Positions 1 through 9,118 of a stretch of DNA of 42,501 nucleotides are shown piece after piece. This DNA is from Stramentimicrobium sp964525625 (lineage in GTDB: Bacteria > Atribacterota > Phoenicimicrobiia > Phoenicimicrobiales > Stramentimicrobiaceae). The stretch's first letter is position 1. Each line of letters begins with the position of its first letter. The translations under genes and the position numbers were made by a program. Location: the NCBI GenBank assembly GCA_964525625.1, contig CAZGKY010000003.1, positions 1-42,501 of the forward strand. Reading direction: 5' to 3'. The notes beneath the pieces were generated by a model, which saw nothing but the letters and a program-made list of their open reading frames with translations, made no database searches and was not told the origin of the DNA.

Positions 1-59
1 CTCAGGAGGAATTGGTGGTAACTTAATTTTACAGAAAAATTGGGATTGACTCTAAGCCT

Positions 60-876
60 ATGGTACAGCAAAATAGTAATAAGCACTCTGTTGGGCAAAT
101 AGAAAGCTCTATTATACTGGGCTCGATAAATTTTTTATTTTCTATTTTTATACTTGTTCAATTGACTTATCTTTTTGGTGGTGAAAGCAATATATCTAGG
201 CAAGGGTTTACTTATGCCCAATACGCACGACGAGGCTTTTTTGAATTAATAGTAGTAGTGGTTGTTTCTTTACTAATACTTTTGACTACAGAAAAATATG
301 TGATTAAAAAAGAATCTGAACATATAAAGTTTTAAAATTTTAAGTACTGCCTTATTTATTCAGTTAATACTGGTAATGATCTCTGCTTTTATCCGTTTAT
401 CTCTTTACGAAGATGCTTATGGGTTTACCACTTTGAGGCTTTATAGTCATGCATTTATTATTTTGTTAGCAGTTATTTTCTCTTTACTTTTTTATAAAAT
501 TTATCAAGATAATAGGGAAAGTAGTTTTGCATTTCGTGTATTTATCTCAATAGTATTATTTTTAGCTATTATGAATTTTATGAATCCTGATGCTATTATT
601 GCTCGAAAGAATATCGAGAGATTTGAAGCAATAGGGAAAATTGACATTAATTATTTAGTTTCCCTATCAGATGATGCCATACCTGTTGTTATTGAGACAT
701 TAGGTATTCTGGATCAGGATATAAGAAAGGACCTGGTCCATATGTTGTATCAGCGTGCTCAAAATAGAGATGCTTCTTATTATTCACACTGGCCATCCAT
801 TAATCTATCACGTATAAAGGCAAATAATATTCTTGAATCCAAAAAACAAGAGATTGAAACATATAAGTATTATTAG
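60..876 (+). pseudogene. DUF4153/DUF4173-type membrane protein, frameshifted C-terminal remnant
   Basis: Two consecutive open segments (60-335 and 376-876) read as one protein of the DUF4153/DUF4173 membrane family. The first carries a membrane helix, then a LFGG motif and a TYAQYARRGFFEL segment typical of the family. The second carries LSLYEDAYGFTTLRLY and NPDAIIARKNIERFEAIGK, also family hallmarks, and ends naturally. The frames join if one T is removed from the TTTT run at 330-333, giving KFKILSTALF into VMISAF. The frame upstream of 60 is closed by a stop at 24-26, and the long N-terminal membrane part expected of the family is absent or lies beyond the window edge. It could be a true pseudogene or a homopolymer sequencing error. 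Function is unknown. Family assignment is from remembered motifs. Confidence 0.65.
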
Positions 877-1154
877 CAGCAAGAGCAGTCTTTACATTTT
901 AGATAAGCAAACACAAGCGAATTTTAACTTTGTTCCAAGAGATAATTGGATTTTTTGAGTGATTCTTTTAAGCTGCTATAATCAAAAACCCATATATTCC
1001 TTAAATATTGGTAATATTTTAAGGTTAACAAAAAACCATTTTAATCATGGTTTCCTCCGTTATTGATAATGTAGATATATACATCATTTATGGGATGATT
1101 TATTTCTTATAATCTCTATTATTACCTACATTCAGTAAATGGTAATATCACTGT

Positions 1155-1195
1155 AATTGAGGCTCTAGATAAAGTCACCTCTTCAATTATTTTTT
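1155..1195 (+). terminator. Possible Rho-independent terminator
   Basis: AATTGAGG can pair with CCTCTTCAATT across a 15-base loop if two bases bulge, and the stem is followed by ATTTTTT. The stem is AT-rich and imperfect. It would close transcription from the upstream membrane-protein gene just before the his promoter. Confidence 0.4.
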
Positions 1196-1214
1196 AATTA
1201 AGCAATTTGAGGTA

Positions 1215-1242
1215 TTGACTTTAACTAATTTAATGTTATAAT
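1215..1242 (+). promoter_or_regulatory. Sigma70-type promoter of the his operon
   Basis: TTGACT at 1215-1220 and a perfect TATAAT at 1237-1242 are 16 bases apart, and a TG dinucleotide lies one base before the -10 (extended -10). A perfect palindrome ACAATT-C-AATTGT at 1247-1259 sits on the predicted start site and could be an operator. The leader to the hisZ start is about 120 bases; I see no histidine-rich leader peptide or T-box in it. Confidence 0.75.
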
Positions 1243-1372
1243 TTATACAATTCAATTGTTAATTATTTAACTTGATAAATATTTAAATAAATGAATAGAT
1301 AAATCCTAGTTTTGTTTTAGATATTTTTGCATATTTAAGGTAGAAAATAGTAAAGGTAAAGGTAGGTTATTG

Positions 1373-2626
1373 ATGAATGTTGTAAAGGGTTTTTCAGAAA
1401 TATTGCCCGAAGAGTTAGAAGGCAGAAGATTTTGCGAAGAAAAGATAAGAAAGATATTCCAAAGTTGGGGTTATCAGGAGATAGATACTCCAACCCTGGA
1501 ACATTTCGATTGTTTAGTGCCAGGTATTGGACTTGAACTGAAAAAACAATTATTTAAATTCTTGGACACAGATGGAGAAGTAATTGTTTTACGTCCTGAT
1601 ATGACTACACCAATTGCCCGTATTGCAGCGACAAAATTAGCCAGTAGAGGAAAAGGTATTTATAAATTTTATTATTTAAATAATGTTTTTAGAAGAATTA
1701 CCAATAAGACTGAAGAGCAACAGGAATTTCATCAAGCTGGGATCGAATTGTTGGGCATAAATAATCGACTTGCTGATGCGGAAGTTATTGCAGTAGCTAT
1801 TCAAGCCCTTTGCTCTGCTGGTCTAAATAGTTTTTATCTTGATATTGGTAGTGCAAAATTTTTTAATTCAGTTATGGATCAACTACCCTTAGAGTCAGAA
1901 GAAAAAAGAAATTTGCGGAATACCATTATGAATAAAGATTTTGTGCAAATGGAGAAGCTGTTATTCCAATACAATTTATCTCTGGAGCAGCAAAAGACTA
2001 TCTTGCATCTTCCCCATTGGCGTGGTGATCACTCTATTATTACAGAGGCAGAGAAGATTTTTGGAGTAACCAACTCCACTGCCCAGCAAGCCTTACAGGA
2101 AATAAAAGAAGTATATAATTATCTTAAAATTTGGGGGATGGATAAATTTATCCTTGTTGATTTAGGTATCATCCGCAATTTTGATTATTATAGTGGTATG
2201 GTCTTTGAGGGATATACTAATTATTCTGGGTCAGCAATTTGTGGAGGTGGACGCTATGACTTTTTGTGCCATAAATTTGGCCAGGATATTCCTTCCACTG
2301 GTGTGGCGATTAATATCGAAAAATTAATGAAGGTATTAACTCAGGAACAGAAGGCTAATAAAGAGCGGTGGGATAGTAAAAAATATTATATTCGCTACAG
2401 GAGAGATTTGTTAGGTTTGGCCTATAAATTAGCTGAGAAATTAAGACAAGATAATAACACAGTAGAAATAGAATTACTAGAAGAATGTTCTACAGATGAA
2501 ATGTTTAAATATCTAAAGAAGAAAAGAATACGCTATTTGCTTGATATTAATAGGGAGGATTTAACACAAGTAACCCAATATGATTTGCTCATGAAAACAG
2601 AAAAGAAGGTCTCCTATGAGTATTGA
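1373..2626 (+). CDS. hisZ: ATP phosphoribosyltransferase regulatory subunit HisZ
   Basis: HisZ is a histidyl-tRNA-synthetase paralogue without aminoacylation activity. It forms a hetero-octamer with the short form of HisG and gives that enzyme its activity and histidine feedback control. The 417-residue protein shows the class II synthetase-like core: VLRPDMTTPIARIAAT, a REXTN-like FRRITNKTEEQQEFHQAGIE segment, NRLADAEVIAVAIQAL, and a C-terminal FDYYSGMVFEGY plus GGGRYD block. A TTG at 1370 directly precedes ATG 1373; I prefer the ATG. The end overlaps hisG by 11 bases, which suggests translational coupling. The neighbouring HisG is the short form, so the pair is internally consistent. Confidence 0.93.
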   Translation: MNVVKGFSEILPEELEGRRFCEEKIRKIFQSWGYQEIDTPTLEHFDCLVPGIGLELKKQLFKFLDTDGEVIVLRPDMTTPIARIAATKLASRGKGIYKFYYLNNVFRRITNKTEEQQEFHQAGIELLGINNRLADAEVIAVAIQALCSAGLNSFYLDIGSAKFFNSVMDQLPLESEEKRNLRNTIMNKDFVQMEKLLFQYNLSLEQQKTILHLPHWRGDHSIITEAEKIFGVTNSTAQQALQEIKEVYNYLKIWGMDKFILVDLGIIRNFDYYSGMVFEGYTNYSGSAICGGGRYDFLCHKFGQDIPSTGVAINIEKLMKVLTQEQKANKERWDSKKYYIRYRRDLLGLAYKLAEKLRQDNNTVEIELLEECSTDEMFKYLKKKRIRYLLDINREDLTQVTQYDLLMKTEKKVSYEY

Positions 2627-3296
2627 TAGTAATTCGCTACTAACCATAGCCTTACCCAGTGGTCGTCTCTTTCAACCTATAATGGATTTATTAACCAAAA
2701 CCGGTTATTTTGGTTTATTGGAATATGATAGTAAAAGGGATAGACGGCTAATATTTTTTAACCGAGATAATACCTTTCGTTTTATCATAACTAAACCTAA
2801 AGATAATTCAACCTATGTAGAATGTGGAGTAGCAGATATAGGTATAGTGGGTAAGGATATGTTACTGGAAGAGAAAAAAGATGTTTATGAATTACTGGAC
2901 TTAAACATCGGGAATTGTCGTATAGTCTTAGCGGGCTCTCGTCCCAGGGAAGAGGTAATGGCTTACATAGAACAAGGATTTCCAGTGAAGATTGCCACCA
3001 AATATCCTAATATTAGTCGAAATTATTGTCTTGAGAAAGGCATCTATGGAGAAATTGTCACTCTTTTTGGCTCAGTAGAGCTTGCACCTCAGGTTGGTTT
3101 AGCCGATATCATTATTGACTTGGTCTCTACTGGAAAAACATTACGTCAGAATAATTTAAAGATTATTGATGATATTGCTCATATTAGTGCCAGGTTGATT
3201 ACCAACCGCATTAGCTATAAAACTAAGTATAAACAAATTCAGCAGTTAGTTCAGTGTTTGCGGCAGAGTGTAGAGAAAAAAGTATTTCCAGAATAA
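2616..3296 (+). CDS. hisG: ATP phosphoribosyltransferase catalytic subunit, short form
   Basis: Catalyses the first step of histidine synthesis, joining ATP and PRPP to phosphoribosyl-ATP. At 226 residues it is the short, HisZ-dependent form without the C-terminal ACT-like regulatory domain. Visible motifs are LTIALPSGRLF at the N terminus, ECGVADIGIVGKDML, and the PRPP-binding DLVSTGKTLRQN near the C terminus. It overlaps hisZ by 11 bases and is followed 37 bases later by hisD. One variation is the ring of aromatic residues around YFGLLEYDSKRDRR, where relatives often have a more charged stretch; this does not change the call. Confidence 0.95.
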   Translation: MSIDSNSLLTIALPSGRLFQPIMDLLTKTGYFGLLEYDSKRDRRLIFFNRDNTFRFIITKPKDNSTYVECGVADIGIVGKDMLLEEKKDVYELLDLNIGNCRIVLAGSRPREEVMAYIEQGFPVKIATKYPNISRNYCLEKGIYGEIVTLFGSVELAPQVGLADIIIDLVSTGKTLRQNNLKIIDDIAHISARLITNRISYKTKYKQIQQLVQCLRQSVEKKVFPE

Positions 3297-3333
3297 AAAA
3301 AGTGGAAGACCAAATAAGGTAAATTAATATAAT

Positions 3334-4662
3334 ATGATAAAAACAATTTTTTTAAATAGAACAAATAGAGAATTGGTATTGGATAGTATAAAAACTGTCT
3401 ATCCTGAAAAAGAACTATTCAGGGTAAAAAAGACGGTTCAAGATATCATTTCTCAGGTAAAAGAAGAGGGAGATAGAGGTCTATTAGAAATTACTCACCG
3501 ATTAGAAGGAAACAATCTTAAACCAGAGGAATTAGCAGTAAGCAAGGAAGAGTTTGCTCAAGCCAAGGAGAAAATACAGCCAGAATTACTGTGTATTATT
3601 CAGCAAGCCATAGAAAGAATTGAAAAGTTCCATCTCTCTCAGAAAGAAAATTCCTGGATTGCCCAACAGGAGAAGGGTATAATTTTGGGTCAATTGATTC
3701 AGCCCTTAGATCGAGTAGGAATTTATGTACCTGGAGGTAAGGCAGATTATCCTTCTTCTTTAATAATGGCTGCCGTTCCGGCACTGGTTGCTGGTGTGGG
3801 AGAAATTATAGTTACTACGCCCCTGGGGAATAAGACAGAGATATCGCCATATGTGTTAGCTACAGCACAATTATTAGGAATCTCCAAAGTATATAAAGTG
3901 GGTGGTGCGCAGGCTATTGCTGCCCTCGCCTATGGTACAGAGACAATAAGAGCAGTTAATAAAATCGTAGGCCCCGGTAATATTTATGTTACTTTAGCTA
4001 AAAAAGAGGTCTTTGGACAGGTGGATATAGATATGCTAGCTGGACCTAGTGAAATACTTATCTGGGCTGAAGAGGGTATAAATCCTGATTATATTGTAGC
4101 AGATTTATTTTCTCAGGCTGAACATGATGAGCAAGCCAGAGCTATTCTCATTACAACTTCGAATAAGTTGGCAGAAAGGGTGGCCAAGAGCATCGATAAA
4201 CAATTAAATCAATTTGCACGCCAAGATATTATCAGAAAAGCTCTTAAGGGGAAGGGCAAAATTGTTATTGCGGAAGATGCAAGTCTAATTTTGGATTTTA
4301 TTAACAACTTTGCTCCAGAACATTTAGAACTGTTAGTTAATAATCCCTGGTCTTATCTAGGAGAAATAAAGAATTTTGGAGCAGTTTTTTTAGGGCCTTA
4401 TTCTCCTGAAGTGCTTGGTGATTACTGGGCTGGGCCCAATCATATTTTACCTACTATGGGTGGTGCCCATCATTTTTCTGTTTTGTCAGTTAGTGATTTT
4501 TTAAAAAGAAGCAGTATTATTTTTTGCAGTAGAGATAAACTGCTTCAAGACCAGGAGAAGATTGCCCTTTTTGCGGAATTAGAAGGATTATCTGCTCATG
4601 CTTATGCCTTAAGAGTAAGAAAAAAAATTAATAAACAGGAGAGGGATAGATTTGTTGAATGA
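3334..4662 (+). CDS. hisD: Histidinol dehydrogenase
   Basis: Performs the last two oxidations of histidine synthesis, histidinol to histidine, with NAD and a zinc ion. The 442-residue length is normal. Diagnostic segments are GIYVPGGKADYPSSLIMAAVPA, VGGAQAIAALAYGTETI, VGPGNIYVTLAKKEVFG, DMLAGPSEILI, SQAEHDEQA (zinc/active-site His and Glu region) and GPNHILPTMGGAHHFS. In the last block many relatives have ARFSS, so the HH pair is a local variation. It is the third gene of the operon, and its last 11 bases overlap the start of the HAD phosphatase gene. Confidence 0.95.
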   Translation: MIKTIFLNRTNRELVLDSIKTVYPEKELFRVKKTVQDIISQVKEEGDRGLLEITHRLEGNNLKPEELAVSKEEFAQAKEKIQPELLCIIQQAIERIEKFHLSQKENSWIAQQEKGIILGQLIQPLDRVGIYVPGGKADYPSSLIMAAVPALVAGVGEIIVTTPLGNKTEISPYVLATAQLLGISKVYKVGGAQAIAALAYGTETIRAVNKIVGPGNIYVTLAKKEVFGQVDIDMLAGPSEILIWAEEGINPDYIVADLFSQAEHDEQARAILITTSNKLAERVAKSIDKQLNQFARQDIIRKALKGKGKIVIAEDASLILDFINNFAPEHLELLVNNPWSYLGEIKNFGAVFLGPYSPEVLGDYWAGPNHILPTMGGAHHFSVLSVSDFLKRSSIIFCSRDKLLQDQEKIALFAELEGLSAHAYALRVRKKINKQERDRFVE

Positions 4663-5668
4663 TTATCGGCTCATAGCGGGAGTCTGGATAAAAAAGGATA
4701 GTTACTATTTCTTATCTCAAATTGATACTATCATCTTTGATATTGATGGGGTATTAGTTAATGTCGCTTTGTCTTATTACCAGACTATTAAAGATGCTGT
4801 GCAGTATTATTTTACCCATATCATAAAAATACCTCCGAAAGTCGAACTGGTAGAAAGAGAGACTATCTTGAGTTTTAAAATGGCTGGTGGGTTCAATGAT
4901 GACTGGGAATTATGTGCTGCACTAATCTTATTTTATCTTTGGAAAATAAAGGAATATCAAATACCAACCACTAGTGATTTAAGGGATAGACCTCCAGTTC
5001 TTTCTGATTTTATTGCACAACATCTTAATGATGGTGGTGGATTATCGAAAATGGTTAGCTGGATAAGAGAACAGGCTTCCAATGCAGAGCAGATTTTTTC
5101 TCTCTGGGATAAAGAGATGATTTTTCGCCTGGCTAAAGAGTTTTATGCTGGCCAGAGGCATTGTTATAACTTCTATCATTTTCAACCCAGCTTAATCAGT
5201 TTGGTTGAAGGTAATATGGCTGGGGAGTCAATTTTAATAAACCAGCAATCAGAACAGGTTCTGAAGAATTATAAGGTAGGAATTTATACCGGTAGGAATC
5301 AAGCAGAGACAAATTATATTTTGCAAAAAATGGGCTGGCAGATGTGGTTGACTCCAGACTGTATCATAACTGCAGAAGATAAAATTAGAAAACCTTCACC
5401 TTTGGGTCTGGAGATATTGAGCAACCATTTTCAATCCAGAAAAGGTCTTTTTATCGGTGATACTATGGATGATTATTTAACCGTATATAATATAAATCGT
5501 AAGTACCAAGAATCAAGGTATCTTTCAGCAATTGTTACCGGAGAAGATTCTTTGACAAATAAGGAGAGGGATAGGGCTTATCAACAGAAAGGTGTTGATT
5601 TATTAAGTGAGAATGTTAACCAGATTATACTCTTGTTAAACCATATTACCAATACTAATATTATATAA
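4652..5668 (+). CDS. HAD-superfamily phosphatase, candidate histidinol-phosphatase
   Basis: A 338-residue HAD hydrolase with all four motifs: FDIDGVL with nucleophile Asp30 and Asp32, YTGR with Thr213, KPSP with Lys247, and GDTMDD at 269-274. An insert of roughly 150 residues between motifs I and II acts as a cap. The start is TTG at 4652 behind GGAGAGGG; it overlaps hisD by 11 bases and lies before hisB. The operon has every other histidine step, but no HisN, PHP-type HisK or HisB N-terminal phosphatase domain. By position this gene is the best candidate for histidinol-phosphate phosphatase. That role is inferred from context; sequence alone supports only a HAD phosphatase. Confidence 0.8.
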   Translation: MLNDYRLIAGVWIKKDSYYFLSQIDTIIFDIDGVLVNVALSYYQTIKDAVQYYFTHIIKIPPKVELVERETILSFKMAGGFNDDWELCAALILFYLWKIKEYQIPTTSDLRDRPPVLSDFIAQHLNDGGGLSKMVSWIREQASNAEQIFSLWDKEMIFRLAKEFYAGQRHCYNFYHFQPSLISLVEGNMAGESILINQQSEQVLKNYKVGIYTGRNQAETNYILQKMGWQMWLTPDCIITAEDKIRKPSPLGLEILSNHFQSRKGLFIGDTMDDYLTVYNINRKYQESRYLSAIVTGEDSLTNKERDRAYQQKGVDLLSENVNQIILLLNHITNTNII

Positions 5669-5688
5669 ATGGTCAGGAGGAAAATTAT

Positions 5689-6288
5689 TTGGAAAAAAGA
5701 ATGACCACACTAAAAAGAAAGACAACTGAAACTGAGATAAGTTTAAGTATTAATCTTGATGGTAAAGGAGATGCCCATATCAGAAGTGGATTACCTTTTT
5801 TTAATCATATGCTTACTTTGTTTTCTAAACATGGATTTTTTGATCTGGAATTGGACCTGAAAGGCGATCTGGAAGTTGGAGCCCATCATTGTCTGGAGGA
5901 TGCGGGTATATGTCTGGGTAGGGCTATTAAGGAAGCCTTAGGCAAGAAAGCCGGGATAAAACGTTTTGGTTGTTTTGTGTTACCTATGGATGAAGCACTG
6001 GTTCGAGTTGCCCTGGATTTAAGTGGTCGAGGAAGGCTGTTTTTCGACCTACCTGATGCAAAACTAAAAAACATTGGTGTTATTGAAGGGGAATCCTGGT
6101 CAGAGTTTTTTAGGGCACTCAGTTATGAAGGAGGCTTTACCCTGCATATTGATTTAATAAAAGGAGAAAATACCCATCATATTATGGAAGCAGTTTTCAA
6201 AGCCTTTGCTCGAGCCTTAGATCAGGCTATCAGTCAGGAACAAAGATTAGAAGGTGATACCCCTTCTACAAAGGGTACTTTGATTTAA
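5689..6288 (+). CDS. hisB: Imidazoleglycerol-phosphate dehydratase
   Basis: Converts imidazoleglycerol phosphate to imidazoleacetol phosphate with two manganese ions. The 199-residue monofunctional form lacks the N-terminal phosphatase domain found in enteric HisB. The start is TTG 5689, placed eight bases after a strong AGGAGG; the ATG at 5701 is too far from that site. The duplicated metal motifs are seen as FFNHML, AHHCLEDAGICLG, then THHIMEAVFKAFARAL. Usual sequences read FFDHML and DHHTxED, so the Asp-to-Asn and Thr-to-Cys changes next to metal ligands are mild oddities; the His and Glu ligands are kept. Confidence 0.94.
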   Translation: MEKRMTTLKRKTTETEISLSINLDGKGDAHIRSGLPFFNHMLTLFSKHGFFDLELDLKGDLEVGAHHCLEDAGICLGRAIKEALGKKAGIKRFGCFVLPMDEALVRVALDLSGRGRLFFDLPDAKLKNIGVIEGESWSEFFRALSYEGGFTLHIDLIKGENTHHIMEAVFKAFARALDQAISQEQRLEGDTPSTKGTLI

Positions 6289-6289
6289 G

Positions 6290-6940
6290 ATGATGGAGAA
6301 AAAGATTGTTCTTATTGATTATCAGATGGGAAATATAAAGAGTGTAGAAAAGGCCTTAACTTATTTAGGTTATCCCGTCAAGCTCAGTGATGGTATTGAA
6401 GAGATTAAGGAGGCTATGGGAGTTATTTTGCCCGGAGTGGGTGCCTATCGAGATGCTATTAAGGTTTTGATGGAAAAAGGATTAGATAAAGCATTGCGGG
6501 AAGTGGTAGCCCAGAATAAACCATTTTTGGGAATCTGTTTGGGAATGCAACTGTTATTTTCTTATAGTGAAGAGAATGGGTTATACCAGGGATTAGATAT
6601 TATACCGGGGAGAGTAGTTCGTTTTTCTCAGGGACAGAGAATTCCTCATCTGGGATGGAATCAACTCTATTATCGTGAGAAAGAATTAGAAAGAGATTGT
6701 AACTTGTTTTCAGGAATCAAAAATGGTAGTAATTTTTATTTCTTGCACTCCTATTACTGTATTCCAGAGTCAGAAGAGGTCATAAAGGCTCGTTCTTATT
6801 ATGAGCAACCTTTTGTCTCAGTAGTAAGTAAAAATAGATTGTTCGGAGTTCAATTTCATCCTGAAAAGAGTAGTACTCAGGGTTTAAGATTATTGAAAAA
6901 TTTTGGGGAGATGTGTCTTGCTTATTATTCCAGCTATTGA
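6290..6940 (+). CDS. hisH: Imidazole glycerol phosphate synthase, glutamine amidotransferase subunit
   Basis: HisH hydrolyses glutamine and passes ammonia to HisF for ring closure. This is a class I amidotransferase: the nucleophile is Cys83 in GICLGMQLL, and the partner His190 and Glu192 lie in QFHPEKSS. The N-terminal VLIDYQMGNIKSVEKAL is typical. Length (216) is normal. The start is one of two adjacent ATGs directly after the hisB stop, and the gene overlaps hisA by 23 bases. Confidence 0.95.
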   Translation: MMEKKIVLIDYQMGNIKSVEKALTYLGYPVKLSDGIEEIKEAMGVILPGVGAYRDAIKVLMEKGLDKALREVVAQNKPFLGICLGMQLLFSYSEENGLYQGLDIIPGRVVRFSQGQRIPHLGWNQLYYREKELERDCNLFSGIKNGSNFYFLHSYYCIPESEEVIKARSYYEQPFVSVVSKNRLFGVQFHPEKSSTQGLRLLKNFGEMCLAYYSSY

Positions 6941-7655
6941 TATTAAAGATAGACAATGTGTTCGTTTGGCACAAGGAAGGATTGAAAATTTAGAAGTATT
7001 TTCAGAAGACCCTTGTGCCATAGCCCATAAGTGGGTAAAGGAAGGAGCACCAATTATTCATATTGTCGACCTAGATGGTGCCTTTCAAGGTAGACCCGGC
7101 CATAAACTAATTATCAAGAGAATATTAGAAGAGGTTAATATTCCCGTTCAGGTTGGCGGCGGGATCAGGGATGAGAACGTTATCCAGGAGTACTTAGATT
7201 ATGGTGCCTTTAGGGTGATATTGGGTACCTTCCTATTAAAACAGAAACCAGAAAAGATTAAGGGTATTATCCGCAGATTTGGTAATAAGGTGGTAGCTGG
7301 AGTTGATGTTAAAAATAATCATATTGCTATACAGGGATGGGTTAAGGAGGTTTCCCAGACTATTACTCAGTTTATTGGCTATTTGGTTGAGCTGGGTTTC
7401 CAACGTATTATTTATACTGACATTCAGAGGGACGGGATGATGAAAGGACCAAATATCGCTATGATTAAAGAGATTTTGACAAAAAGTCCATTACCGGTAA
7501 TTGCCTCCGGGGGTATCTCGAGTATTAATGATTTGCATCAATTAAAAGAACTGGAAGAACTTGGTTTGGAAGGAGTAATCATTGGAAAAGCACTTTATAG
7601 AGGAGATATTGTTTTAGCCGATGCCCTTAAAATATTTTCTGAGGAGGATGAGTAA
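6918..7655 (+). CDS. hisA: Phosphoribosylformimino-5-aminoimidazole carboxamide ribotide isomerase
   Basis: The fourth step of the pathway, an Amadori rearrangement on a beta-alpha barrel. I choose TTG 6918, which gives MLIIPAIDIKDRQCVRL as in relatives and follows GGGGAG by a proper distance. A TTG at 6903 would add five residues not found in the family. The first catalytic Asp lies in PAIDIKD and the second in IYTDIQRDGMMKGPN. Phosphate-binding loops VGGGIRD and ASGGISS are present. The protein is 245 residues, and the gene overlaps hisH by 23 bases. Confidence 0.95.
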   Translation: MLIIPAIDIKDRQCVRLAQGRIENLEVFSEDPCAIAHKWVKEGAPIIHIVDLDGAFQGRPGHKLIIKRILEEVNIPVQVGGGIRDENVIQEYLDYGAFRVILGTFLLKQKPEKIKGIIRRFGNKVVAGVDVKNNHIAIQGWVKEVSQTITQFIGYLVELGFQRIIYTDIQRDGMMKGPNIAMIKEILTKSPLPVIASGGISSINDLHQLKELEELGLEGVIIGKALYRGDIVLADALKIFSEEDE

Positions 7656-7657
7656 AA

Positions 7658-8422
7658 ATGCCCTTAACCAAAAGAATTATTCCCTGTCTTGATGTTAAAG
7701 CAGGTAGAGTGGTAAAAGGAGTACAATTTATTAATCTGAGTGATGAAGGAGACCCGGTAGAACTAGCGGCCTATTATGAGAGAGAACAAGCTGATGAGTT
7801 AGTTTTTCTTGATATTACTGCCTCCTGGGAAGAACGAAAAACTCTTATCGATCTGGTGGAGAAAATATCCGAGCAAATCTTTATTCCTTTTACTGTGGGT
7901 GGGGGTATCAGTAGTATAGAAGATATACATCAATTACTGAGAGCAGGAGCTGATAAGGTATCGCTTAATACTGCAGCGGTATTAAATCCTAAAATAATTA
8001 AGGAAGCAGCTTTATGTTATGGTAGTTCGACTATAGTAGTAGCTATTGATGCGGTAAGAAGGGCAGATTTCTGGGAAGTAATGATTCATGGAGGTAGGAC
8101 TCCTACTGCTAAAGATGCTGTACAATGGGCGCAGGAGGTGGAGAGATTAGGCGCCGGGGAGATCTTACTAACCAGTATGGATTGTGATGGAACCAAAAAG
8201 GGGTATGATATTGAGCTGACCCGACAGGTAGTAGAAAAGACCAGTTGTCCTGTAATAGCCTCAGGAGGTGCTGGAGAACAAAAACATTTCTATGAAGTAT
8301 TTACTTGGGGAAAAGCCAGTGCTGCTCTGGCTGCTTCTATTTTCCATCGCAAAGAAATTACTATTGGTAAGGTAAAACAATATTTATTAGAAAGAGGCAT
8401 TGCGATAAGATGGGAGAGATAA
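7658..8422 (+). CDS. hisF: Imidazole glycerol phosphate synthase, cyclase subunit
   Basis: Cyclase partner of HisH that forms imidazoleglycerol phosphate and AICAR. A 254-residue barrel protein with PCLDVKAGRVVKGVQF (catalytic Asp11), VGGGISS, LLTSMDCDGTKKGYD (second catalytic Asp) and ASGGAGEQKH. It starts two bases after hisA ends and stops three bases before hisIE. Confidence 0.96.
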   Translation: MPLTKRIIPCLDVKAGRVVKGVQFINLSDEGDPVELAAYYEREQADELVFLDITASWEERKTLIDLVEKISEQIFIPFTVGGGISSIEDIHQLLRAGADKVSLNTAAVLNPKIIKEAALCYGSSTIVVAIDAVRRADFWEVMIHGGRTPTAKDAVQWAQEVERLGAGEILLTSMDCDGTKKGYDIELTRQVVEKTSCPVIASGGAGEQKHFYEVFTWGKASAALAASIFHRKEITIGKVKQYLLERGIAIRWER

Positions 8423-8425
8423 GTA

Positions 8426-9115
8426 ATGAGAATAAATAAGGAAATTTTGGAAAGATTGAATTATAATGAGGAAGGTCTTATCCCGGCTATTGTTCAGGAT
8501 ATTAGCAATGGACAGGTGTTGATGTTAGCCTATATGAATAAATCGTCTTTGCAGAAGACTCTACAGAGCGGACAGACCTTCTTTTATAGCCGTAGCAGAA
8601 AGAGATTATGGAGGAAAGGAGAAACATCAGGTCATACTCAAAGGGTTAAAGAAATTATAGTAGATTGTGATTATGATACCTTATTAGTCAAGGTAGAACA
8701 GAAGGGAGTGGCTTGTCATACAGGTAATTATTCTTGTTTTTTTCGAGGTTTATATGATAAGAGTGATAACTTTTCTGATTTCCAGAAACAAGAGCAGGAC
8801 TCAGATATAAATATATTAGATGAACTGGCCGGTGTGTTAGAGGAGAGAAAGAAAGAATATATACCTAATTCTTATGTCTGCAGTCTTATGCATAGTCCCG
8901 AAAATAAAATGCCTAAAAAGATTGCTGAAGAGGCAGCAGAAGTAATAATTGCTATAAAAGATAAGGATAAGAAACAGATTATCTATGAAACGGCTGACTT
9001 GTGGTTTCACACCCTGGTTGCCCTGGCCTATTATGATATATCTTATCAGGATATTCTGGATGAACTAAAGAAAAGAAGAAAAAAAGCGATTAGCAAACAA
9101 ACTGGAGAGGCTTAA
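8426..9115 (+). CDS. hisIE: Bifunctional phosphoribosyl-AMP cyclohydrolase / phosphoribosyl-ATP pyrophosphatase
   Basis: A fusion performing steps 2 and 3 of the pathway. Residues about 1-115 are the HisI cyclohydrolase, with FFYSRSRKRLWRKGETSGH, VDCDYDTLLVKV (zinc/magnesium site) and ACHTGNYSCFF. Residues about 130-229 are the HisE pyrophosphatase, with KKIAEEAAEVIIAIKD and ETADLWFHTLVAL, the helical NTP-pyrophosphatase motif. Many relatives read VSRK where this has FYSRSRK. It lies three bases after hisF and three before hisC. Confidence 0.95.
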   Translation: MRINKEILERLNYNEEGLIPAIVQDISNGQVLMLAYMNKSSLQKTLQSGQTFFYSRSRKRLWRKGETSGHTQRVKEIIVDCDYDTLLVKVEQKGVACHTGNYSCFFRGLYDKSDNFSDFQKQEQDSDINILDELAGVLEERKKEYIPNSYVCSLMHSPENKMPKKIAEEAAEVIIAIKDKDKKQIIYETADLWFHTLVALAYYDISYQDILDELKKRRKKAISKQTGEA

Positions 9116-9118
9116 AAG

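Larger units (their letters stand above)
877..1369. other. Intergenic region upstream of the his operon
   Basis: No credible coding sequence is seen in these 490 AT-rich bases. They hold a possible terminator near 1155-1195 and a strong sigma70-type promoter at 1215-1242. A small hairpin (AAACCAT with ATGGTTT) at about 1034-1052 has no T-run. Confidence 0.6.
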
